Assembly: GCA_964017065.1 (NCBI GenBank)
Contig: OZ024787.1
Location: 11,451,764 to 11,515,763 of the forward strand
Direction: 5' to 3'
Source: Haliclona indistincta
Taxonomy: Eukaryota; Porifera; Demospongiae; Haplosclerida; Chalinidae
Length of the DNA stretch: 64,000 nucleotides
The position numbers and the translations under genes were made by a program. Of the stretch, positions 23,661 through 35,053 are shown one piece after another. Positions within the stretch are counted from its first letter, which is position 1, and each line of letters begins with the position of its first letter. The notes under the pieces are model-generated. The model searched no databases. It saw nothing but the letters and a program-made list of their open reading frames with translations, and was not told the origin of the DNA.

Positions 23661-24165
23661 GCCGGCGAAGACCAAGACACAGCTAAAGGAGGAGCTTGAG
23701 GTGGCAAGACGCGAACTAAAGGCCACCATACACTGAGCAACTTTTGTCGCTTCGTCGCAAGCAACTTTGTCGCAAGTTTCGTACGACAAGTCGCCTGAAA
23801 ATAGGATCGTTTCTATTTCGCGCAACATGTCGCATACATGTTTCAGGCGACTAGCGACTGCGTGACTATGCACCATACACCGAAAAACTTTTGTCGCCCG
23901 ACTAAAAGTTGCTCAGTGTATGGTGGCCTTAAGTGAGTTCAAGGATGCTGTAGAGGCTCAGATCGAAACGTTACAGTCATCAGAGTGTCAGTTGCGAGTG
24001 GACGTGGACAGCTTCATGCGTTAATCGAGGATTAGGAACGCAAGCTACAAGAGAAGACTGAACAACTGGAGGACGCAAATCCATAACTTGCAAAATGCCA
24101 TGAAGAAGGGAGCCCCGCACGATGACCCGTTGCTGTCCTTTGGACCACACACGGGATATATGATA
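23661..24165 (+). pseudogene. Coiled-coil frame, second copy, broken by a MITE
   Basis: ATGCCGGCGAAGACC start, then TKTQLKEELEVARREL. A 210-bp MITE is inserted after codon 19, and the frame after it has further deletions (for example in CAGCTTCATGCG at about 24009) compared with 11562-11860. No product expected. Confidence 0.65.
23720..23929. mobile_element. MITE with TAA target duplication (PIF/Harbinger-like)
   Basis: 210 bp with terminal inverted repeats starting AGGCCACCATACAC and further matching internally. It is flanked by TAA at 23717-23719 and 23930-23932. The empty site is visible at 11613-11625 (AAACTAAGTGAG). A 3-bp TWA duplication is typical of PIF/Harbinger elements. No coding frame. 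Confidence 0.8.
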
Positions 24166-24170
24166 TCAAT

Positions 24171-24563
24171 AGAGAGTTTTAGTTACACGTTTATTTGCAC
24201 TAACGGTAAACGTCTGGCAATGCTGACGTCACAAATTAGCACGTGATCCACCGTTAACCCCAGCCTCGCGTTCAATTTTCCCGTTTACAACGGCTGGCAC
24301 CTGGTTTTCCCGTATGGCTTTCAAAGACTTCTCGCTTCTCTCGTCTAGCTTTCCTGCACGTTAGTTATAAGCTAGCACAAAGGCACATGCTATAGGTTTC
24401 TGTTTTTGTGTTTTACGTGTACCTACAAAATACTGTGCGCGCTACAATGTTGTATACGTACACGACTAGATTGCCTTCTTCGTGTGCACACAAGTTACAA
24501 GATAAGTGGTGACGTCACTGAACCAGCCGTTGACGTTCAGCCGTTTGGCGTGAACGGCTCTCT
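24171..24563. mobile_element. MITE with AGAGAG ends and AAT flanks
   Basis: 393 bp inserted into the Death/COR relic. Ends are AGAGAG and CTCTCT, flanked by AAT on both sides. The empty site is at 11858-11875. Internal parts are GC-richer, with repeated AACGG/CCGTT and TGACGTCA words. Superfamily unclear. Confidence 0.65.
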
Positions 24564-24568
24564 AATAA

Positions 24569-25068
24569 CTGGAAGGACCTTTGACTACAACTAGGCCTTC
24601 TCTACTCAACACTGACCAATATTGTGACCTATCGACAGACATGCAGCAATGTCAGATTCTCGACCTCCAACACCAGCTGAGTAGTGCTGTCACCACATGT
24701 CTCATGTCTCATCTCTCCCTCTCTACTCGACTGCTATTCCATGCTGAAGCATGTTATCATACGTCGTTGCTTCACTAGCGGCTTACAACAAAACATGTAA
24801 ACCGTTAATTGCGGATGACCTCAGGAAGAGCTACGTAGCAATTTTTGAACCAGATTTGCAGGTCTATAAAAGTGCGGTACGGCAAGGCAAAGACTTTGCC
24901 AAGGAGAAAGACTTTTTAGTTACTTTTCTGAAGTCGCAAATAGATTTGCTAGTAATTCATTTTAAAATCTACAAGAGCAAAATTTCAAAAAGGGCTAATC
25001 ACTCGTTGTTCATCTACAAACAGGTAACACTAGTTAAAAACAGTTTGCTATACACAATAGCGAAGTGA
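24569..25068 (+). pseudogene. Relic: Death/COR fusion (copy 3) and an open exon-like block
   Basis: 24569-24740 is the Death-start/COR fusion. 24751-25068 is the only one of four related copies with an open frame across the block containing PLIADDLRKSYVAIFEPDLQ and KDFAKEKDFLVTFLKSQID; the copies at about 5860, 12660 and 45020 have indels. It ends next to GCAAATAG/ATTTG, a possible old donor. I do not recognise the protein family. Best read as the least decayed copy of an exon from another gene. Confidence 0.4.
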
Positions 25069-25640
25069 AAAATTCTGAATTTATTGTGTATATTATTACA
25101 GCATTATTTTTGTAAACAGCTAGGTCTTGGAATACAGTCTAGAAAGTCACTTGATCTGCAAGGAATTATTTCAAAAGGACTGCATGACAATGGTTCGTGT
25201 GATATCAGTGCTCTTTGCCTTCGTGTTACATATGTAAAGATATTAATTTTATATTTATCGTACCTTTTATCGTACCTTATTATTGTATACATTTAGTTTT
25301 TACTATTAAAATGCATTTTAAAGCTTTGTATCCCATCTGCATATTATTTCCAAGAGCAAGTTGGTGATCAATATTTTTGTTGATAGTTCAATAGTCTTGA
25401 TGAGCCTGTCACAGAACACTGACAGACAAAGAATACGATCTAGCAGTAATTTACAATGTAGCTAGTTCTGGTTCCAGGTTTCAGTACGTAGGGATATAGC
25501 TCCTTCACTGCTAAAAAACGCCTAATATACACATCAATGTGTATCTTATAACTTTATGTGCAACAAGTTTTCTTTGTATTCCAGTAACATGCATGCATTG
25601 CAAATGAGATGGTTGTTACACACATTCCTCACACAGTAAA
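25069..25640. other. Spacer upstream of gene 4
   Basis: AT-rich class I spacer shared with 13000-13690 and 45350-45800. It includes the block GTCTTGGAATACAGTCTAG, which looks like a decayed exon after an AACAG acceptor. No intact gene. Confidence 0.4.
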
Positions 25641-25788
25641 ATCATGCTAAACTTAGTACAGGCTAAATAAAGAAATAGCTAAATATACTATTATATAAAT
25701 AAAGAAATAGCTAAATATACTATTATACAATTATACTTTATATGGTAATACATTAAGTCACAGTAACAACAGAGATCAGCTGGTAACA
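25641..25788 (+). promoter_or_regulatory. Family promoter block of gene 4
   Basis: Conserved block ending in GAGATCAGCTGGTAACA before the ATG at 25789, with ACTTTATATGG about 55 bp upstream. Compared with its paralogues it has an internal duplication of about 34 bp (AATAAAGAAATAGCTAAATA occurs twice, 25674-25735). Confidence 0.5.
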
Positions 25789-28700
25789 ATGTCTGCTGAG
25801 AGTAAATGTTTGGAAGCATTCAGAAAAGGTAACAAACAAGATGCCGAGATACTGCTACCACAAATACAACAACCAGCTGACATCAGGACATTAACACTAG
25901 AAAGTATATTGTGGCTGGTCACTCTGCTCCACCTGGCTGCTTACTATGGCTGGAAGGATATCATCATTAACTTGATAACAAAGTATAAGTGTGACACCAA
26001 CTTTAGAGATACTGATGGACACACTCCACTACACCATGCTGCTAAAAACGGTCATTTGGAAGTGTTAACATACTTAATCAATGAACAACACTGTGACCCA
26101 ATGACTAGAGACAATGATGGTAATACACCACTTCACATTGCTTGTAACAATGGTAGAGATGAAATTGTGCGATATTTATTGTCTACTGGTAAAGTAAACC
26201 CACTGGCTGAGAACAAGTATTACGATATTCCAATGTACAATGATAATGGGACCAGACTACCTCTGCTCCACCTGGCAGCTACCGAGGGCTGGATGAATAT
26301 CATAATCAAACTAATAACAAAATACGGATGTGACACCAACTGTAAGGACTCTCATGGATGCACTCCATTACACTATGCTGCTAAAAACGGTCATCTGAAA
26401 GTGGTAGGGTACTTAATCAAAAAAAAACATTGTGACCCAATGACTAGAGACCGCAATCATGGTGACACGCCACTTCACATTGCTTGTCAACATGGTCACG
26501 TCAACATCGTCCAGTACTTCATCAATGAACAACACTGTGACCCAAAGACTAGAGACAATGATGGTAATACACCACTTCACACTGCCTGTTACCATAGTCA
26601 CTTCAACATCGTCCAGTACTTCATCGATGAGCGACACTGTGACCCAATGACTGTAAACGACTATGGTAATACACCACTTCACATTGCTTGCAGTAATGGC
26701 GATACCCAAACTGTACAATACTTATTATCCACTGGTAAAGTAGACCCACTGGCTAAGAACAAGTATGATGTGACTCCAGTAGAAGAAGCTATTAGAAGTG
26801 ATAACAGTTATCATCTACTCAAATTGTTTGAGTCATTTAGACAATGCAAGAGAGACTTTCCTGTGCACACATACACTAAAGTCATCCTAACTGGATACAG
26901 TGGAGCAGGCAAGACCACCATATCTCAACTCATTCTTCTCCTAGCTAACAAAGCTGGCTTCTTTTCATCAGGTCGTGTTACTGATGTAGAATGCCTCACT
27001 GCTGGAATCATACCTCTCCACGTTGAGAGCAAGGTCAAAGAAGTTGGTAACATGGTATTATATGATTTCGCAGGACAACAAGAGTACTACTCTAGTCATG
27101 CTGCTGTACTGGAACGCATCATGAGGAATTCTGCCGCTATCTTTGTTTGCATCATAGACCTGAGCCAGTGTATGGAAAAGATCAGTGAGTCCATACACTA
27201 CTGGATCAGTTTCATAGAGAACGCCTGCAGCTCAGCCCAGGGATCATCACACGTCATCATTGTTGGCAGCCATGCTGACCTGGTCAAGTCATCACAAGAG
27301 CTGAAGGAGAAGAGCTTGCTAGTGGAGAGCATAGCAGAGAATAGAGTGAAGCAACAGACTTGCAGAGGATTTGTAAGCATGGACTGTCGGCTGTCGAAAA
27401 CAAAAGAAGCACGTAATTTCCGTTCTCTCCTCTCAACCAGCCAACAAGCCATACTATCATTCCAGCCCAGCATGAGTTTGTACTGTCACGTGTTGTATGC
27501 TTTTCTTCGTACAAAGCTCGAGAAGACAAGCTGCACACTGCAAGAGATGATATTTGCCCTCATTTTAGAGAATGATTACTCCGACAATTATAGCTTGCTC
27601 ACGGAATCACTGACATCTCTCTGTGACAAAGGCCTCATCTTGTTTGTGCAGAACCAGGAGCATCCCCTGTCTAGCTGGGTGGTGGTAGAGAAAGAGACCT
27701 TGCTGAGAGAGGTCAATGGAACACTATTTGCTCCCGACAATTTCAAACAGTATCGCCAAGTTGCCAGTGACACTGGTATAGTACCCATTGCGACCCTTGA
27801 GGAGTTGTTCCCACAGTACAGCTCAGTGGGCTGTCTCGAGAATATGGAGTTCTGTCATCCGGTGGACCTCTCAGCACTTCAAGCCACTAACCTCAAAGCC
27901 TCAGTTTCTCCTCCACCAGGAACCAGACATCTCTTTTTCCCAAGTCTTGTTAAAGAAAATCAACCTGGTGACCTCCCCTCTCCAAGGTTTGGCTGGTGTC
28001 TGGGGTGCAGTGACCCTCACCAGTTTTTCAGCAGTCGTTTCCTACATGTTCTCATCCTTCGACTTGCATTCACATTTCCTTTGGGCAGCAAAAAACGTTC
28101 TCTTCCCCCCTCTCTGCATGGTCTCGAGCGACAGTGTAAGGTGTGGAGAAATGGAATCTGCTGGAAGAGTGTCTCTGGAGTGTCCACTATAGTAGAGATT
28201 GTAGACCTCAATCGATGGGTCATTGTGCTGGTGTCTGAGAATACCAGAGAAGCAGCACATACCTGCAGCAGTATCATCAAGATGATACTCGACCTCCAAC
28301 ACCAGCTGTGTAGTACTGTCACCACATGTGAATGTCTCATCTCTCCCTCTCTACTCGACCGCTATCCCTTTGATGCCTTGCCCGACACTGACCTATTTGA
28401 TCTACCTACAGTAGCTAGGTCGATGCTTCTTCGTCACAAGCTTCTTTTGGATCGAAATGAAGGAATAAACGAGTACTCAACAGATGAGGCTCTATCGTGT
28501 GAGCCTTACTACCTCTTGCAACCCTCCTCTGTGTGCCAGCTCTTCAACCAAAGCATGGCTACCAAGCCTGTTCCTGATCCTCTCCTCCAGGAGGTACTCA
28601 GGTACTTTCAGCTACTCCACCAGAAGCCACGAGACCACAAGGAGCTCAGAGAGTGTGTCAACAAGCACAGCATATTAGCCGGTAGAAACCCTCTGGTGAG

Positions 28701-29169
28701 TTGCAGTGTGTAGGCTGTGCTGTAGCATGTGATGGTATGCTTCTACAGGAGGTAGCTGAGCTAAAGGAAGAGGATATCATCAGTGGTAAGTTACGCACTG
28801 CTGCTGTAGGAGTTGGTGGAGACCTTTCAAGAACACTTGGTGAGTTACTATGTGATGAGAAGCCGATGTCTATGCATGCTATTTTATACATCAGGTACTG
28901 GAGATCTAGTTGATGTATTGGCTGTTGTTCGTGATATCAATAATTGGAAGGAGCTTGGACTACAACTAGGCCTTCTCTACCCCTCACTGGAGAGGATAGA
29001 CCTTGAGCAGCGAGGCAGAATAACACTTAGTATAATGGCCATGCTCTCAGCATGGCTGCAGCAACAGGACAATGTCTTACAGAAGGGAGTCCCTTCATGG
29101 AGTGTGTTGAGAGCTGCGCTGAAGCAAATGGGAGAGCATGAGACAGCTGACAGGATCCACAGCAACTGA
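25789..29169 (+). CDS. Ankyrin-Roc-COR-Death protein, gene 4 (8 ankyrin repeats)
   Basis: Exons 25789-28695, 28749-28839 and 28895-29169 give about 1090 aa. N-terminus MSAESKCLEAFRKGNKQDAE; eight clear ankyrin repeats plus a degenerate ninth (DVTPVEEA) to about residue 340; Roc-like GTPase with GYSGAGKTT near 369, DFAGQQEYY near 426 and VGSHADLV near 492; COR-like region; Death domain starting GDLVDVLAVVRDINNWKELG and ending ADRIHSN. The linker exon is the shortest of the family, with no TATDTQLP unit. It lacks the three-residue insert after FFS seen in genes 1 and 3. Relative to paralogues, three residues are missing before GCLENMEF (QYSSVGCLE). All borders GT/AG. Death-domain signalling controlled by a GTPase is inferred from architecture. 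Confidence 0.87.
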
Positions 29170-30610
29170 TGGTGAGTTGTGACTAGTACTCATCATTGTG
29201 AGTGTGTGTTGTCCCTCTCATACAGGACCAGGAAGAGGAACCAAGACCCAGTCACCTTCATTCATGAAGCACCAAAGGTGCAGATGCCTCGGTGGAATGA
29301 CACATTATCCACAAACACAACTATCCACCATTCCACAAACACAGCAACAGCAGATGCATGTATACAGGATTTCTGTACAGCAATCACAATTCAGTGCTTT
29401 AGTTATGCAATCAGAAGCCAATCAGTGCTGACCACAATTCAACTGGGCGTGTCTACATGTTCAGTACAGCCCATGCATACTAGATAGCTTCCATAGCTTG
29501 CTCACACAATTTCTCTGGACCTGTGCTGCTGTCCTGTAGTGAAATTCTAACCTATAAGCTTCTAGGTAGTCAACTGTGGATAGCTTTGCCTTTCCAGATC
29601 GCCAGCAACAGCTCGATGGCGAGCCGGTGAGCAAATTGCGCCATAACTCACGAACAAAGCTTCGTATAAAGTTTTCACATGTTCTAGAGCGAGATAATAC
29701 CGTGTACTACTTGCATTGCTAGTTTCAGAGCTTAACTTTCAGTGTGCGCTACAAAACTAAGCCAGCCGTGAGCAATTCACGCGGTAACTTACGCACTAAG
29801 CTTTAAAATCAAACTTCTGAAAATTCAAATCCGAGCAAGTATCGATTTCTACCCGTGTTGCTTTTTTCAGCGATTAGTTTTCAGCGAGCTACGAGAAATC
29901 GTTGCGACAGACTGACAGACAGACAGACAGAATGAATGACAACACGACTACTGTATGCCTCGTGGCTCCGCCCACCAAGGCATAATAATAATTTTTTATA
30001 CCAAGACATTAATTTTACTGAGACACTATTGTATGCAAAGTTTCACATTTTGTCCAGATCAAGGTTTTGTGTGCAAAAATTTAGTGCTTTATTATAAAAT
30101 GAATGACAATTACATGAAAGTTGTGCACCTCGAGGAATGCGAAAATTTTCATACACAAAATTTTACTGACGCACAATCATTGACCTGTAATGAATTATGC
30201 AAGATTCATGTCAGATCTATCATGGTCCACACACAGCATTATAGTAGTTCAATGCAACTGACGTGAAATTCACTATTCCAAAATGGATTAGCAAGACATT
30301 GTACTCAGTCTGGCTTTGCGAAAGACCAATTTTAATACATAAGGTATGGTGAATTGAAGAACCATACTTGGTTAGGAGTTAGGACAACCCAAATATAGGT
30401 TAGACGACGAATTCTCGGTGTCTATGGGCTTTGGATCATTGCGAATACCGAAGTTTAGACGTTCCAAGGTTAGCTACATTGTAAATCCTTGCATAGTTAC
30501 ATTAAAAAGTAAAATAATGCGCATGGTTTCAAAATAGAGTTTCATATCCAGGTTACATAGTATATAATCTATGATTACACACATTCCACACAGACACAGT
30601 TAGTCAATAA
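29170..30610. other. Spacer between genes 4 and 5
   Basis: Starts with the conserved 3' UTR intron motif, then an inserted element (29285-29982), then the TTTGTGTGCAAAAATTTAG block (30060-30310), then the class II spacer (GGTTAGGA, 30370 onward). No gene. Confidence 0.5.
29285..29982. mobile_element. Non-autonomous element with TGCCTCGGTGG ends, copy 1
   Basis: About 700 bp between TGCCTCGGTGG and CCACCAAGGCA. The other copy is at 43810-44484 with CCACCGAGGCA. Both copies share an additional 5' stretch (ATGAAGCACCAAAGGTGCAG), so the true left end may be at about 29264. Near the right end are GACAGACAGACAGA repeats. No transposase frame. Confidence 0.65.
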
Positions 30611-30725
30611 ATGCTAAACTTAGTACAAGCTAATAAGGATAAGGCTAAATTTACTATTACACATAATACTTTATAATATGGTAATACATTATGTCATAGT
30701 AATAACAGAGATAAGCTAGGTAACA
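30611..30725 (+). promoter_or_regulatory. Family promoter block of gene 5
   Basis: Same block as in the other members, but the TATA-like word is ACTTTATAATATGG, three bases longer than in its paralogues. Confidence 0.45.
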
Positions 30726-33700
30726 ATGTCTGCAAAGAGGATATGCTTGGAAGCATTCGAAACAGGTAACAAACAAGATGCCGAGAGACTGCTACCACAA
30801 ATACAACAACCAGCTGACATCACGAAAACACCATACTCAATACCAGGTATGATGTGGGGTACTAGACTGGTCACTCTGCTCCACCTGGCTGCTTACAATG
30901 GCTGGATGGATATCATCATTACCTTAATAACAAAGTACAAGTGTTACACCGACTGTAGTGACACTGATGGACTCACTCCACTGCACTATGCTGCTAAAAA
31001 CGGTCATCTGGAAGTGGTAACGTACTTAATCAACAAACATCACTGTGACCCAATGACTAGAGACAATGATGGTAATACACCACTTCACATTGCTTGTCAA
31101 AATGGTCACTTCAACATCGTCCAGTACTTCGTCAATGAGCGACACTGTGCCTCAATGACTAGAGACAATGATAGTAATACACCACTTCACATTGCTTGTA
31201 AATATGGTAGAGCTGATATTGTAAGATATTTATTATCTACTGGTAAAGTAGACCCACTGGCTAAGAACAAGTATTACGATATTCCAATGTATAGTAATTA
31301 TGGGACTATACTACCTCTGCTCCACCTGGCAGCTACCCATGGCTGGATGGATATCATCATTGAACTAATAACAAAACATGGGTGTGAAACCAACTGTAAG
31401 GACTCTCATGGATCCACTCCACTACACTATGCTACTGAAAACAATCACCTGGAGGTGGTAAGGTACTTAATCAACAAACAACACTGTGACCCAATGACTA
31501 GAGACAATTATGGTAATACACCACTTCACATTGCTTGTGCACATGGTCACGTCGACATTGTCCATTACTTAGTCAATGAACAACACTGTGACCCAATGAC
31601 TAAAGACAATAATGGTGATACACCACTTCACATTGCTTGCAGTAACAGCTATGCCCAAACAGTGCAATACTTATTATCCATTAGTAAAGTAGACCCACTG
31701 GCTAAGAACAACTATGACGAGACTCCAGTAGAAAGAGCTAGTAGACAGCATAACAGTTATCATCTACTCAAATTGTTTGAGTCATTTAGACAATGCAAGA
31801 GAGACTTTCCTGTGCACACATACACTAAAGTCATCCTAACTGGATACAGTGGAGCAGGCAAGACCACCATATCTCAACTCATTCTTCTCTTAGCTAACAA
31901 AGCTGGCTTCTTTTCATCAGGTCGTGTTCCAGATGTAGAATGCCTCACTGCTGGAATCAAACCTCTCCATGTTGAGAGCAAGGTCAACAAAGTTGGTAAC
32001 ATGGTAATATATGATTTCGCAGGACAACAAGAGTACTACTCTAGTCATGCTGCTGTACTGGAACGCATCATGAGGAATTCTGCCGCTATCTTTGTTTATA
32101 TCGTAGACCTAAGCCAGAGTATGGACAAGATCAGTGAGTCCATACACTACTGGATCAGTTTCATAGAGAACGCCTGCAGCTCAGCCCAGGGATCATCACA
32201 TGTCATCATTGTTGGCAGCCATGCTGACCTGGTTAAGTCATCACAAGAGCTAAAAGAGAAGAGCTCACTAGTGGAGAGCATAGCAGAGAGTAGAGCGAAG
32301 CAACTGACGTGCAGAGGATTTGTAAGCATGGACTGTCGGCTGTCGAAAACAAAAGAAGCACGCTATTTCCGCTCTCTCCTCTCAACCAGCCAACAAGCCT
32401 TACTATCATCTCAGCCCAGCATGAGTTTGTACTGTCACGTGTTGTATGCTTTTCTTCGTACAAAGCTCGAGAAGACAAGCTGCACACTGCATGAGCTGGC
32501 CTTAGCTCTCGAATCAGAGAATGATTACTCCGACAAATATAGCTTGCTCATGGAATCACTGACATCTCTCTGTGACAAAGGCCTCATCTTGTTTGTGCAG
32601 AACCAGGAGCATCCCCAGTCTAGCTGGGTGGTGGTAGAGAAAGAGGCCTTGCTGAGAGAGGTCAATGGAACACTATTTGCTCCCGACAATTTCAAGCAGT
32701 ATCGTCAATTTGCCAGTAACACTGGTATAGTGCCCATTGCGACCCTTGAGGATTTTTTCCCACAGTACAGCTCAGAGATGCTGGTGGGATGTCTCGAGAA
32801 TATGGAGTTCTGTCATCCAGTGGATCTCTCAGCACTTCAAGCCACTAACCTCAAAGCCTCAGTTTCTCCTCCACCAGGAGCCAGACATCTCTTCTTCCCA
32901 AGTCTTATTAAAGAACATCGACCTGGTGACCTCCCCTCTCCAAGGTTTGGCTGGTGTCTGGGGTGCAGTGACCCTCACCAGTTTTTCAGCAAACGTTTCC
33001 TACATGTTCTTCTCCTTCGACTTGCATTCACATTTCCTTTGGCCAGCAAAAAACGTTCTCTTCCCCCCTCTCTGCATGGTCTCGAGCGACAGTGCATGGT
33101 GTGGAGAAATGGAATCTGCTGGAAGAGCGTCTCTGGAGTGTCCACTATAGTAGAGATTATAGACCTCAATCGATGGGTCATTGTGCTGGTGTCTGAGAAG
33201 ACTAGAGAAGCAGCACAGACCTGCAGCAATGTCATCAGAATGATCCTCGACCTCCAACACCAGCTGTGTAGTGCTGTCACCACAAGTGAATGTCTCATCT
33301 CTCCCTCTCTACTCGACCGCTATCCCTTTGATGCCTTGCCTGACACTGACCTATTTGATCTACCTACAGTAGCTAGGTCGATGCTTCTTCGTCACAAGCT
33401 TCTTTTGGATCAAAATGAAGGAACAAACGAGTACTCAACAGATGAGGCTCTATCGTGTGAGTCTTACTACCTCTTGCAACCCTCCTCTGTGTGCCAGCTC
33501 TTCAACCAAAGCATGGCTACCAAGCCTGTTCCTGATCCTCTCCTCCAGGAGGTACTCAGGTACTGCCAGCTGCCCCACCAGAAGCCACGAGACCACAAGG
33601 AGCTCAGAGAGTGTGTCAACAAGCACAGTATATTTGCTGGCAGAAACCCTCTGGTGAGTTGCAGTGTGCAGGCTGTACTGTAGCATGTGATGGTATGTTT

Positions 33701-34272
33701 CTCTGGTGTGTACAGGAGGTAGCTGAACTGAAGGAGGAGGACATCATTCACTACCCAGCAAGTGACGTACAACTACATACAGCTACTGATACACAGCTAC
33801 CCACAGCTACTGATACACAGCTACCCACAGCTACTGATACACAGCTACCCACAGCTACTGATACACAGCTACCCACAGCTACTGATGCACAGCTACCCAC
33901 AGCTGCTGCTGGAGTTAGTGGAGACCTAGATAGAACACTCAGTGAGTTACAATGATGTAAAAGAAAGTCCCATCATATTTTTTACTCTTTATAGCTGAGA
34001 ATGACCTAGTGGATGTGTTGACTGTGATTCAAGATCTCGTCAAATGGAAAGAGCTTGGACTACAGCTAGGCTTGCTCTCATCCACTCTGGAGATGATAGA
34101 CCACGAGCAACGAGGGAGGATAGATAACTGCAAGATGTACATGGTCTTGGCATGGCTGCAACAACAAGACAATGTCTCACAGAAGGGGAACCCTTCGTGG
34201 AGTGTGTTAAAAGCTGCTCTGAACCGGATAAGAGAACATGATATAGCTGACAAAATTATTACACAATCATAA
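30726..34272 (+). CDS. Ankyrin-Roc-COR-Death protein, gene 5 (8 ankyrin repeats)
   Basis: Exons 30726-33653, 33716-33941 and 33995-34272 give about 1143 aa. N-terminus MSAKRICLEAFETGNKQDAE; eight ankyrin repeats plus a degenerate ninth; Roc-like GTPase with GYSGAGKTT near 373, DFAGQQEYY near 430 and VGSHADLV after it; COR-like region; linker exon with about six copies of an 8-residue unit (TATDTQLP); Death domain DLVDVLTVIQDLVKWKELG to ADKIITQS. This Death domain is the most diverged of the set (EMIDHEQRGRIDNCKMYMVL, terminal IITQS instead of RIHSN), and the 3' flank lacks the UTR intron motif. Last member before ACTR8 exon 13 in unit 1. Confidence 0.88.
33774..33906 (+). repeat. Coding 24-bp minisatellite in the linker exon of gene 5
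   Basis: Tandem units of CAGCTACTGATACACAGCTA type encode TATDTQLP, about six units. Copy number differs between paralogues: none in gene 4, one in gene 3, two to three in gene 1, about ten in gene 6. Confidence 0.9.
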
Positions 34273-35053
34273 CTATGGGGGTTTCCCCACATTCACCACT
34301 GCTAGCACTTAGCTAAACTAACAAGTGAAAAATCAGAAAAAGAATTCAAATACACCATTTTGAAAAAAACAGGGTTTTGACCAGATGTGGGCGTGCTTTT
34401 CAAAAATTTGTAAGCACACAAGTGGGTCCACCTATTTTACTAAGAAACCCTCCTCCAAGCCACTGAATCACATCAAAGTTGTGCGCCTCGAGGAATTCAT
34501 ACACGACATTTTACTGGCGCACAATTATCTGTAATGAATTATGTAAGATTCATGACAGATCTATCAGGGTTCACACACAGCACTATAGTTCAATGCAACT
34601 GACGTGAAATTCACTATTCCAAAATTGATTAGCAAAACAATGTACCCAGTCTGGCTTTGCGAAAGACCAATTTTAATGCATACATGTATAGGTACGGTGA
34701 AGATGAGCCCATGGTTGGTTAGGACAACCCAAATATGGGTTAGATGACGGATTCTCAGTGTGTACGGGCTGCAGAAACCGAAAGCTTAGACATTCTAAGG
34801 TTAGCTACATTCATAGACACCGAGAATCTATCGTCTAAGGTGTTTAGATCATACCTGCGCTTAGCGCTTAAGAGCCCAGAGAAGTCACCAGAGTCAAACA
34901 GCAGTGTAGTTTTGAACAACAGCAGTGTAAACCCACATGCGTTTTTAGATGTTGTGGTTATTAATGACGTGGTTAATTAGAGGTTTGAAATGTAGACACT
35001 GCTAATTGATCAATCCAATTACAGAATTTCATTGCAAGTAAGTAATTTCCTAC
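34273..35053. other. Spacer between gene 5 and ACTR8 exon 13
   Basis: Contains the conserved downstream block (about 34480-34660) and a broken class II spacer (34715-34830), but no further ankyrin gene. The family cluster ends here, apparently by truncation of another unit. 34850-34975 matches 52138-52275 in unit 2. Confidence 0.45.
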
